A stretch of 16,735 nt of DNA, taken from positions 1,275 through 18,009 of the forward strand of contig PKYZ01000937.1 in the NCBI GenBank assembly GCA_003132865.1, in the 5' to 3' direction. Positions 1 through 6,260 of this stretch are shown in pieces (position 1 is the stretch's first letter; the number at the start of each line of letters is the position of its first letter). Below the pieces are notes generated by a model. The model did not search any database, had not been told where the DNA came from, and saw nothing but the letters and a program-made list of their open reading frames with translations. This DNA is from Bryobacterales bacterium (GTDB lineage Bacteria > Acidobacteriota > Terriglobia > Bryobacterales > Bryobacteraceae). The translations under genes and the position numbers were made by a program.

Positions 1-2
1 AG

Positions 3-452
3 GCGGTGGCGCAGGCGCTGGGCATCCTGCGCGGGGACATCTGGGTCGAGGAGATCGGCGAGGGGCTGACGGAGTTGAAGGTGCATGTCAAGCAGCCCGC
101 GGTCGAGCACCGCGTGAGGATGAAGGATTTCAGGCGGTGGCTGGAGTCGCAGGGCAGGACGCCCGCCGAGTGCACGAGGAAAAGCAAGCTGATGGCGTTG
201 GCGAAAGGGGAAGGACGGGAGCGGTGGTCGGCAGAGGGGCACTGCTTGGCCTGCGTTTCCGGAAGACGGATTTCAGGGTGCCAACGGCCCCACCCCGCGA
301 ACGCCATATCCGAGGAGTTTCCGGCCCGGCGGCCTTTCTGCCGGATGCCGGCATTACGTCTGGATAGAAGCGCGGTAAAAAGAACGGCTGTCGGTGTTGC
401 TTTCGCCTTGCCGCCGATACGTTACTACGAGCGATGTTGTGCGACGACCTAA
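3..452 (+). CDS. Unrecognised partial ORF at left edge
   Basis: The frame is open from the window edge to a stop at 450-452, and it contains a GTG at 6-8 that could be internal. Only about the first 60 codons look protein-like: a mixed hydrophobic/charged stretch containing GDIWVEEIGEG and then a basic segment with MKDFRRWLESQGRT. After about position 200 the composition becomes Cys/Arg/Pro-rich and resembles out-of-frame translation, so the true gene may end earlier by frameshift or be decayed. A second open frame (137-367) covers the same stretch and is no more convincing. The 3' end overlaps the end of the minus-strand nuclease-like gene by 4 bases (convergent). No family is recognised. 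It could be the C-terminal end of a gene that starts outside the window, or a remnant. Confidence 0.25.
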   Translation, partial: AVAQALGILRGDIWVEEIGEGLTELKVHVKQPAVEHRVRMKDFRRWLESQGRTPAECTRKSKLMALAKGEGRERWSAEGHCLACVSGRRISGCQRPHPANAISEEFPARRPFCRMPALRLDRSAVKRTAVGVAFALPPIRYYERCCATT

Positions 453-1672
453 AGCCCGCGGCTACGGTTCGCATCGGTTACGCGCTGATGCCAACTTTGC
501 GCGTCGCTGTACTTCGGCCGCTGTGGCGTGGTTGGAAACTCATCCGCGATCAGGGGCAGTACCTGATGCGTCCTGCGGCTGCGATCGGCTCTGGGCACCT
601 CCGTGTCGGAATGGGAGAAGTCTCGCAACGCGCAACCCTCCTGCTTCCAAGAGAAATGGAGATACGTGCGGGAATTGATTTGAGGAGCAAAGATTAAAGC
701 GACACCTTGCACTGGGCGAATCGCCGTCCAACCCGAGGCCGTAACCATCGACTGCTCCGAAAGCGCCGGATCATCCTCTTCGGGGAGTTTCAGACCCAGG
801 AACGTCCACGTGTCAAGAAACAACGAAGGCTCGCCTCGCTTCGACCACTCACCGATCAGGTCTACGATACGTGACCAGCCCACCCAACCGAAGCGCTCCC
901 TTTCCGACTGCCATTGATCAGGCGTCGAGCTGGAGAGAAAGATTTCGGGCATGTACGCGCCCATTTCAGGATCGTCGAATGGATTCTCCGAGTCGAGCGT
1001 TAGGATAGCGTGCAAATAGCTGGCATGTGGTAGGCCCCCGAGAGGCTTAAGGAGTCTGTCAAGAACATCCCTGTCCTTGACCTTCCGGATGCTGCTAACG
1101 CCGTATGGTGTGTCCAAGATCCACTGCGCCTCTTGGAGTACGGCGGGAGAGTTCCAGCGCTCTAGCGCGAGTGCGAGCCTGTGATTCAGTTCGAGCTGAC
1201 CGTTGATCGTGCTGTTGAAACCCTTCCTAGCGCGGCCCACTGGTAACTTAGCCGCCTCCGCGTAAAGTCCGCGTTTTGCCTCGAAAAAAATGACTACGCG
1301 CCCTTGTTCGTCGAACTCAAGGAGCGCCACGGCATCCGGCCGACCAAAACCTCGATTTCCGAAACTGGGTTCGACGACAACGTGGACGTTCTTGAGCAAA
1401 CCCCACGAGCGACCTCCGCTCCCGAACCTGATCTGGTTTACGAACTCAGTCCATCGGTTGAGTTCGTTCCCAGCACTCAGGTCGTGAAAAAGAGCGCCGA
1501 CGAGCCCGCGCTCACCCCACCACCACGTGCGGGGCAACGAGGTTTCGGAAATCCACGCTCCGAACAATATGGCTTCTCCTATGGGTTGCGAGCAGGCAAG
1601 GGTGTGTACGCTCCCTCTTCCCGCATTTACGCCACAAACCCGAAGCACTCGGTTGCGCTCGAAATCGTACAA
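449..1672 (-). CDS. Putative PD-(D/E)XK-type nuclease
   Basis: The protein is 407 aa. The start is a TTG at 1670-1672; an in-frame TAG lies a few codons upstream, so this is the earliest start available, and a GTG about eight codons in is the alternative. A GAGG lies about 9 bases upstream of the TTG. The N-terminal third has an ERGLVGALFHDL helix (E54), then GRPDAVALLEF (P112, D113), and a strand ending in FFEAKRG (E131, K133), followed by a helix with NGQLELNHRLALAL. This order of acidic helix, PD, 13-20 residues, ExK and Gln-bearing helix is the PD-(D/E)XK nuclease core found in restriction and repair enzymes. The C-terminal half is Trp-rich and unrecognised. The gene stands alone, convergent with the left-edge ORF. 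A defence or repair role is inference; a non-catalytic relative is possible. Confidence 0.6.
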   Translation of the reverse strand: MYDFERNRVLRVCGVNAGRGSVHTLACSQPIGEAILFGAWISETSLPRTWWWGERGLVGALFHDLSAGNELNRWTEFVNQIRFGSGGRSWGLLKNVHVVVEPSFGNRGFGRPDAVALLEFDEQGRVVIFFEAKRGLYAEAAKLPVGRARKGFNSTINGQLELNHRLALALERWNSPAVLQEAQWILDTPYGVSSIRKVKDRDVLDRLLKPLGGLPHASYLHAILTLDSENPFDDPEMGAYMPEIFLSSSTPDQWQSERERFGWVGWSRIVDLIGEWSKRGEPSLFLDTWTFLGLKLPEEDDPALSEQSMVTASGWTAIRPVQGVALIFAPQINSRTYLHFSWKQEGCALRDFSHSDTEVPRADRSRRTHQVLPLIADEFPTTPQRPKYSDAQSWHQRVTDANRSRGL

Positions 1673-2017
1673 TTCAGGCGCCTCGTGCTGCCGGTACTAC
1701 TTCGGCGGACCTTGGCAAATCCAGAAAGAATTCCAATGCCAGTCTAACGCGTAACCCGTGGATGTGGTTTCGCGCCTCAAACGGAACCACACGCATCTGG
1801 GGAGCTACGCAAACGTGAGCCGTTGCTGTGCTGGCGGCGCTGGTGGCGTCTCCTCCACTTCCGGTCGTTGATTCCGCAGCATGGCGACGACCAGTTGCCA
1901 GGTGGGGCCGGGCGTGTCGCCGCCATGGCGCCGGAACGGTGATGATGCAGTAACGCCAAAACCCAACGGGTGCACCCGGCGGCCAACTGCACAGCACGCC
2001 GTCACGCACTGATATGA
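1673..2017. other. Intergenic region, 345 bp, no gene seen
   Basis: This region lies between two divergent genes, so it should hold both promoters. No clear -35/-10 pair could be identified. The only structure seen is an imperfect inverted repeat at 1764-1790, listed separately. ORFs crossing this region on the minus strand are compositional shadows rich in Arg, Pro and Cys. Confidence 0.5.
1764..1790. repeat. Imperfect inverted repeat (hairpin)
   Basis: The arms are GTGGTTTCG (1764-1772) and CGGAACCAC (1782-1790), 9 bp with one G-T type mismatch, around a 9-base loop. It lies about 92 bp upstream of the nuclease-like gene start. No T-run follows on either strand, so it is not a standard terminator; an operator or chance repeat is equally possible. 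Confidence 0.35.
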
Positions 2018-2554
2018 TTGTTTACGTTGACGCCGCGGTGGATAAGAAATGAGTGCGCGAAGCTTGCGGGCAACGCATTTCATGAAGCCGGGCACGCGGT
2101 CATGGCCTACCTTCAACGTGTCCCATTCAGGCAGGTGTCCATAGCCCCTGACGGCGATACCCTGGGCCGTGTGCTGATGGGTGCCTGGCCGGACTGGGCC
2201 AATCCAGACTCCTGCGAGTATCGCGAGCGGGCCGCATACGATTATTTCCTGCGCCATGCGCGTGTAAGCCTGGCCGGGCAGATCGGGGAAGCTCACCACC
2301 TGGGTAAACTGCCCAAGTCCGGCATGTACGGTGACAACTGTCAGGTGGCGGATCGAGCGCTGCACTTGTGCCTGTGCGTCGAAGACACCGCCAATGCAAT
2401 GCTCGAATGGCTGTACCTGGACACGCGTGACCGCCTCACATCGCCCCTGGTCTGGCCCGCGGTGGAGAGCCTGGCCGATGCGCTGGTCGAGCGCAAGACA
2501 CTGGGAACCAGGGCCGCGCGTTCCCTTATCCGCGCAGCTTACCGCCACGGGTGA
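2018..2554 (+). CDS. Stand-alone M41 (FtsH-type) metallopeptidase-like protein
   Basis: The protein is 178 aa. It carries AFHEAGHAVMAYLQ (H22, E23, H26), the zinc-binding HExxH of peptidase family M41. It is followed by a VSIAPDG..LGRV strand like that after the FtsH active site, LAGQIGEA (residues 85-92) matching the FtsH LAGR-AEE helix, and SGMYGD with D106 in the place of the third zinc ligand. FtsH has an AAA ATPase and membrane helices in front of this domain; both are absent here, so only the protease domain is present. Substrate and partners are unknown. The start is uncertain: an in-frame TGA at 2015-2017 leaves TTG 2018 or TTG 2027, with no Shine-Dalgarno sequence seen. Such short M41-like proteins begin 15-25 residues before HEAGH, which fits. 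Confidence 0.7.
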   Translation: MFTLTPRWIRNECAKLAGNAFHEAGHAVMAYLQRVPFRQVSIAPDGDTLGRVLMGAWPDWANPDSCEYRERAAYDYFLRHARVSLAGQIGEAHHLGKLPKSGMYGDNCQVADRALHLCLCVEDTANAMLEWLYLDTRDRLTSPLVWPAVESLADALVERKTLGTRAARSLIRAAYRHG

Positions 2555-3127
2555 TTTCTTGCTTGTCGCCCCCGCGATGGCTCAAACGCGCTCAGGCGCC
2601 CGACGTTGCGCCGCAACGAGGGACTGGTAGGACGAGCCGTCCCGGCGCGGCTGGGCGCAACGTGGGCCAAGTGTGCGCGAACGGCGGCCAATTCCTGGCC
2701 CCCTCGGGCGGCCCGCAGGATCGCCTCAGAAGCGAGACGAAGCCAACTATGGGGTGGATTCCCCGGCCCTCGCCCCGGTTTGGCAGGAACTAGGGCGGCC
2801 AAAACCGACTTTGCGATGCGCTGGTGGCCACGCGGGAAGTTCTATTGCAGCGCCCGCGTTGAGATGTAGCAGTCTCTTCCGGCCTGAAAGCTGGATTCAA
2901 TGTGGGCGCTATCGGCCAATCTGGCAACTACGGGCAATGCAGACGGCTGGCATGTTTGCACGATGTTTGCACGGGCGTATTGGATGGTGCTCCTCTTCCC
3001 CAGCGCGCGCCGGCCGTTTGGTTGCTTTCCCCCCTATGTAGGGTTCCCAGCCTTCGCCGGTTCATGAACGCCGGGACTAGGCGGCTACGCTTATTTTTGC
3101 CAACTCGCACCAAAAACGTCTTGTGTT
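2555..3127. other. Gene-poor stretch, 573 bp
   Basis: No convincing coding frame is seen on either strand; the ORFs here are short, overlapping and biased to Arg, Pro and Ala. It contains a small inverted repeat just after the M41-like gene (arms CGTTGC 2604-2609 and GCAACG 2613-2618, too short and without a T-run to call a terminator) and an 11-bp tandem duplication at 2952-2973. It is probably spacer or long-decayed coding sequence between convergent genes. Confidence 0.45.
2952..2973. repeat. Perfect 11-bp tandem duplication
   Basis: ATGTTTGCACG occurs twice back to back (2952-2962 and 2963-2973). It is non-coding in any frame I trust and most simply a replication-slippage duplication. 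Confidence 0.6.
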
Positions 3128-4189
3128 TCACTGGGGCGGAGGCTGGCAGGTTAATTCGCCCGGCGTGACTACAAAAGGGATGTAGATTTCGGCGGTACTT
3201 TCCGACGCCCCGTTCCCCGTCACGCTGAAAACACCGTACGCTAGATATGCGTCGTAGCGCCTTTCCTCCGTCGCCGTCACCTGCGGATAACAAGCTGGAG
3301 AAGGGAAGACGATGTTGACCTGATCGAGTCCAACCCACTGCGGCGACTGTCCGGCCCACATAGGGATCGTCTGTCCCGCTCCTCCGGGAATGTCGAACAC
3401 GCCGTATTGCCTCAGGCCGAAACCCACTGCGCTTGGGCTTGCCTGTTGTAGCAACCCAGTCGTAGGGCTTTTGGTCAATCCCGTAAGCCCGGTCATCCAC
3501 AAGGTGACGATCTGACCCCCATGCACCGGATTCTCGCTTGTGATTAAGTTACCAGACAGGTCTGTAACTGCCGCTATCGTCGATCTGGCCAGGCCGGGGT
3601 TCGCCGAAAAACCGCAAGCTGACGGGTACGTCAAGCTTAGGGAAAACAGGCAATCGTACCCAGCTATGAAGATAGAGGCACTGTTGATCGGATTTTCATA
3701 GCTGCCAGAGTCAGGTATGGAGAATGTGCCAGGCGCATCACAATACCCGGGCGGAGATCCGGGCTGCTCGATGCAAGGAAACTCGAATCTCTGTCCGTCA
3801 CGAATCAGCACAAGTCCGACGCTCAACGAATTGTACTGACCGTAAGCCGCGGCCGAGACATTAGGTACAACGAAATTGATCTGGGTCGGACCCACAAAGA
3901 GCAGGTCTACGGGGATTTCGCAGGGCAAGCTGGTTGCGGCATTCGCAGTCGCGCATGGTGCCGCATAGCTGCCGATTAAGATGTGGACTTCCACGCCGCC
4001 AAGAAGGCTCGGCCACGGCGGAGCCGTCGAGACTGCTTTATCAGCCAGATTGCTGCCCCATATCGTCGCCAGGATTCCGGGCACGATATCGCCCAGCGAA
4101 GGGAGGGCTGCGTTAGTGACCGCCGTGATGGATTGTGCATCTACGACACGGGCAAATACGCTCAGAATCAGCAGGGCGAGCGGTTTCAT
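3128..4189 (-). CDS. Secreted TIGR03437-like beta-sandwich protein
   Basis: The protein is 353 aa. ATG at 4187-4189 is chosen because it has a GAGGAT at 4194-4199 and starts a clean signal peptide (MKPLALLILSVFARVVDAQ, cleavage near DA-QS); the frame stays open to a TTG at 4201. After the signal come two similar modules. The first has TNAALPSLGDIVPGILATIWG and SNLA, then GPTQINFVVP. The second has GGQIVTLWMTGLTGL, then GLDQVNIVFP. The pair of G-x-I-x-x-(I/L)-(W/F)-G-x-x-L and QxNxxxP motifs is typical of the TIGR03437 C-terminal domain, abundant in Solibacter. Family members are usually larger, with this domain at the C-terminus; here the modules are nearly the whole protein. It is exported to periplasm or cell surface; its role is unknown. 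It lies 88 bp downstream of the secreted-protein gene at 4278-4901, same strand. Confidence 0.75.
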   Translation of the reverse strand: MKPLALLILSVFARVVDAQSITAVTNAALPSLGDIVPGILATIWGSNLADKAVSTAPPWPSLLGGVEVHILIGSYAAPCATANAATSLPCEIPVDLLFVGPTQINFVVPNVSAAAYGQYNSLSVGLVLIRDGQRFEFPCIEQPGSPPGYCDAPGTFSIPDSGSYENPINSASIFIAGYDCLFSLSLTYPSACGFSANPGLARSTIAAVTDLSGNLITSENPVHGGQIVTLWMTGLTGLTKSPTTGLLQQASPSAVGFGLRQYGVFDIPGGAGQTIPMWAGQSPQWVGLDQVNIVFPSPACYPQVTATEERRYDAYLAYGVFSVTGNGASESTAEIYIPFVVTPGELTCQPPPQ

Positions 4190-4277
4190 AGCGATCCTCA
4201 AATCCTTTTCAGCGGCGCTGCCTTATATTTCACACCTTCGCATCCGCTAAAGCAAGGGGGTGGCGCGCTCACCCGGC

Positions 4278-4901
4278 TCAGAGGGTGTTGTCGGGTTTGC
4301 GTTCGGCGTAGCGCACTTCCACGTAGCCTATATCGCTGTCACCGGAGGACCGGAGGCGAATCGTCGAAGATTTCAGGCGCCACAGAACCGTCTCTATTAC
4401 AGAAATGCCGCCGAAGGCGTCCGTTTTCCTGGATGTGTCCTCGTTTGTGGGCTTCCCGTACTTCCCGGTGAGTCCCTCTTTCAGTCCCGCGAATACGGTC
4501 GCGCGCTGGCGCGCATCTACGTGGTAGCCGGCATCCGGCCCCATCGTCCGATCCGTAAAGATACCCAGGTCAACGGCACCCAGGTAGTCTTTGCCGGGAT
4601 AGAACTGAACCTGAACGCTTACATCCACCCTGACCGGGCCAATTTGCGCGATCTTAGTTTCCAGTCGTGTAAGCATAAACTGGTTTTCGGTCGGGGACGC
4701 CAGTAGTTGCAATTCGGGCATCGCCTCCCGCGCCTGCTGAAGCGTCATGCCCCACTTCAGGCTGGCCCAACCGTTTGCATCAACGGGTGGGCTTGTTGGC
4801 GCGGACTCTTGAGCGAAAGCCGCAGCGATGAAAAGGGTAAAACAGGCGGATGCCACCCTGAACAAGGGCGTGCGCCGTCGCTCATAGGTAATTGGCTTCA
4901 T
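4278..4901 (-). CDS. Exported hypothetical protein
   Basis: The protein is 207 aa. ATG at 4899-4901 is preferred over the ATG at 4938-4940 because GGAGGT lies 3 bases upstream (4905-4910) and the following residues form a signal peptide: basic YERRR, a hydrophobic run, then FAQE with cleavage near AFA-QE. The mature part begins with WASLKWGMTLQQAREAMPEL, a W-G-M-x-x-x-x-A-R motif seen in small exported proteins. It continues with a GLKEGLTGKYGKPT segment and ends in alternating strands (VLWRLKSSTIRLR, IGYVEVRYAE). No catalytic residues are recognised. The longer start would place the 4931-4951 inverted repeat inside the reading frame. The gene is divergent from the XRE regulator and is a likely target of it. 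Confidence 0.65.
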   Translation of the reverse strand: MKPITYERRRTPLFRVASACFTLFIAAAFAQESAPTSPPVDANGWASLKWGMTLQQAREAMPELQLLASPTENQFMLTRLETKIAQIGPVRVDVSVQVQFYPGKDYLGAVDLGIFTDRTMGPDAGYHVDARQRATVFAGLKEGLTGKYGKPTNEDTSRKTDAFGGISVIETVLWRLKSSTIRLRSSGDSDIGYVEVRYAERKPDNTL

Positions 4902-4930
4902 CGGACCTCCAATTCTTTGTCGCCATTCAT

Positions 4931-4951
4931 GATAGTCCATTTTGGACTATC
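4931..4951. promoter_or_regulatory. Perfect 9-bp inverted repeat, probable operator
   Basis: The arms are GATAGTCCA (4931-4939) and TGGACTATC (4943-4951) around TTT. It sits 29 bp upstream of the exported-protein start and 44 bp upstream of the XRE ATG. On the minus strand, a -10-like TATCAT (plus positions 4929-4934) overlaps the repeat edge. XRE/Cro-type dimers commonly bind sites of this size and symmetry, so this is a good candidate operator for the neighbouring regulator. Confidence 0.6.
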
Positions 4952-4978
4952 CCATCTTGGGCTTGTAGTCTGATTCCG

Positions 4979-4996
4979 TTGCGTTCGTGAACGCAA
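4979..4996. promoter_or_regulatory. Perfect 8-bp inverted repeat over the XRE start
   Basis: The arms are TTGCGTTC (4979-4986) and GAACGCAA (4989-4996), spaced by GT. The right arm runs into the ATG at 4996-4998, where a ribosome binding site would be expected and none is seen. The sequence differs from the 4931-4951 palindrome, so it may bind a different protein or form an mRNA hairpin that hides the start codon. Confidence 0.5.
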
Positions 4997-5265
4997 TGGA
5001 AAAATCCATCCACTCGACCCGTTACGCCGTCTTCCTCAAGGTTCTCCGTGAAGCGCGCGAACGGGCCGGTCTAACGCAAGTGCAGCTTGCCCGGAAAATC
5101 GGAGAAACACAGACCTTCGTGTCCAAGTGCGAGCGCGGGGAACGACGCGTCGATGTGGTCGAATTGCGAACGTTCTGCCAGGCGTTTGGGGTGGACCTGA
5201 AGCTGTTCGTCGCGGCGTTGGAGAAGGCGCTAGGCGAGCGCGCCGGCAAGGGGAGACAGAGGTGA
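4996..5265 (+). CDS. XRE-family helix-turn-helix regulator
   Basis: The protein is 89 aa from ATG 4996; a GTG at 4987 adds three residues. It is a single Cro/C1-type HTH: LREARERAGLTQVQLARKIG (helices 1-2), then the recognition segment ETQTFVSKCERGERR, then VVELRTFCQAFGVDL closing the five-helix fold. TQ, S-x-x-E-x-G-x-R and the terminal L-x-x-x-x-x-A-x-G are the standard XRE signature residues. A short basic tail follows and there is no second domain, so it probably acts as a dimeric repressor without ligand binding. Two palindromes lie directly upstream, which suggests autoregulation and control of the divergent exported-protein gene. No strong Shine-Dalgarno sequence is visible. Confidence 0.85.
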   Translation: MEKSIHSTRYAVFLKVLREARERAGLTQVQLARKIGETQTFVSKCERGERRVDVVELRTFCQAFGVDLKLFVAALEKALGERAGKGRQR

Positions 5266-5391
5266 CGGCCTAAAGGTGGGAGAGGGCACCGTGGGTCCTT
5301 CGATTATCGCCGCTTGTCAGTTGGCAGACCACCAGTGCTAAGATCAAATCGCAACCAGGCTGATTAGAACGCGGTCGCAATTCAGTGTTCT

Positions 5392-5399
5392 GGGGAGGA
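5392..5399 (+). promoter_or_regulatory. Strong ribosome binding site
   Basis: GGGGAGGA lies 7 bases before the ATG at 5407. It is the strongest Shine-Dalgarno match in the window and fixes the start of the Lys-rich protein. Confidence 0.7.
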
Positions 5400-5406
5400 C
5401 ACCAAT

Positions 5407-5817
5407 ATGCCAAGACAGGCAAAGCCAAAGGACAACACCTTGCTGGAGATGGCCATCGTCGGCTATCAGAGCCAACTCGAAGGAATCTCGGCGAAGATAG
5501 CCGACATCAAAGCGCAACTCGGCCAACGCGGTCCGGGCCGGCCAAAGGCCACAGCAGCCACAGCAGCCGCGGCGACCACAAGCGGAACGGATCACACGGG
5601 GCCACAGAAGCGTCGCACGATCAGCAAGGCGGGCCGCGCCAGGATCGCCGCCGCACAAAGGGCGAGATGGGCGGCGCAGAAAAAGCAACAGGCGCAACCT
5701 GCAACACCGGCGAAGCCCAAGAAACGGAAGTTCTCGGCGGCGGGTTTGAAAGCCATAAGGGAAGCCACGAAGAAGCGCTGGGCAGCTTACCGCAAGGCCC
5801 AGAAAGCGGCGGCGTAG
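5407..5817 (+). CDS. Lys/Ala-rich AT-hook protein, histone H1-like
   Basis: The protein is 136 aa. Residues 10-40 form a likely amphipathic helix or coiled coil (LLEMAIVGYQSQLEGISAKI). Residues 42-48 contain an AT-hook core (GPGRPKA, G-R-P at 44-46), followed by an Ala/Thr linker. Two related repeats come next: KRRTISKAGRARIAAAQRARWA at about 68-89 is described by its key residues R-x-x-S-x-A-G-x-x-x-I-x-x-A-x-x-x-R-W-A, and the second copy lies at about 106-127. The basic, low-complexity make-up resembles bacterial histone H1-like nucleoid proteins, and I associate this repeat with Acidobacteria. DNA binding is likely by composition; the function is unknown. It is a single gene, and codons in the linker come from a 9-bp CACAGCAGC tandem repeat. 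Confidence 0.65.
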   Translation: MPRQAKPKDNTLLEMAIVGYQSQLEGISAKIADIKAQLGQRGPGRPKATAATAAAATTSGTDHTGPQKRRTISKAGRARIAAAQRARWAAQKKQQAQPATPAKPKKRKFSAAGLKAIREATKKRWAAYRKAQKAAA

Positions 5818-6214
5818 GCCCGGTGCCCCGAGGGTGGCCGCAAAGCAGTGGCACCCTTCTGCGTCAGCGCACTTTCTCTGGAAATTGGCTGACATTGCTG
5901 ATGCGCCCGGCTTCTAAGGCCCGTCCGGTTCGGCGGCCAGATGTAATCTGCCGCCAGACAGTCTCGGAGGTTTTTGTAAGCTAAATGACGTAAGAGGCTG
6001 CGAATTTGGCAGCAATGCAGTATGCTTATGCCGTGGCCCCCTGTCGGTTCTGTGCCGTGCCATTCTACCGGATTTGGATCGCCGCGCGGAACAAGCCATT
6101 CTCATTGCCTGACGCTTTCCCGGTCGTGGATGGTGATAGCTGGTGGTCCCGTGCAACCACGTCGCTAGCGCCGCAGTCCAGTATCGTTGCGCCTCGCTGA
6201 TGAGAGTGGGCAGA
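5818..6214. other. Intergenic region, 397 bp, no gene seen
   Basis: No protein-like frame is seen. It holds a strong bulged inverted repeat at 5932-5955 (listed separately) and possible complementary GGTGCC/GGCACC segments soon after the Lys-rich gene, without a T-run. It separates the left genes from the helicase module and may include the module boundary. Confidence 0.45.
5932..5955. repeat. Near-perfect inverted repeat with one-base bulge
   Basis: The left arm GGCGGCCAGAT (5932-5942) pairs with the right arm ATCTGCCGCC (5946-5955) around a GTA loop, leaving one C unpaired. It is a very stable hairpin. A T5 run follows about 18-22 bases later, too far for a classical intrinsic terminator. 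It could be a terminator relic, a protein-binding site or a repeat element. Confidence 0.5.
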
Positions 6215-6242
6215 TTTAAAGTTTGGGTGTGTGTTGTTTAAT
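6215..6242 (+). promoter_or_regulatory. Candidate sigma-70-type promoter of the helicase module
   Basis: A -35-like TTTAAA (6215-6220) and a -10-like TTTAAT (6237-6242) are separated by 16 bases in an AT-rich patch that stands out from the GC-rich surroundings. The start codon is 18 bases downstream of the -10, implying a very short leader. No good Shine-Dalgarno sequence precedes the ATG. Confidence 0.4.
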
Positions 6243-6260
6243 TTTGTTTCGGTCTGAGAC

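Noticed and set aside
1805..2548. 247-aa minus-strand ORF
   Set aside because: It lies opposite the M41-like gene, whose HEAGH and related motifs are clear on the plus strand; the minus translation has no recognisable motif and looks like a shadow.
3094..3116. TTTTTG/CAAAAA inverted repeat as a terminator for the TIGR03437-like gene
   Set aside because: The arms are only 6 A/T-rich bases around an 11-base loop, with no GC-rich stem, so it would be a weak hairpin.
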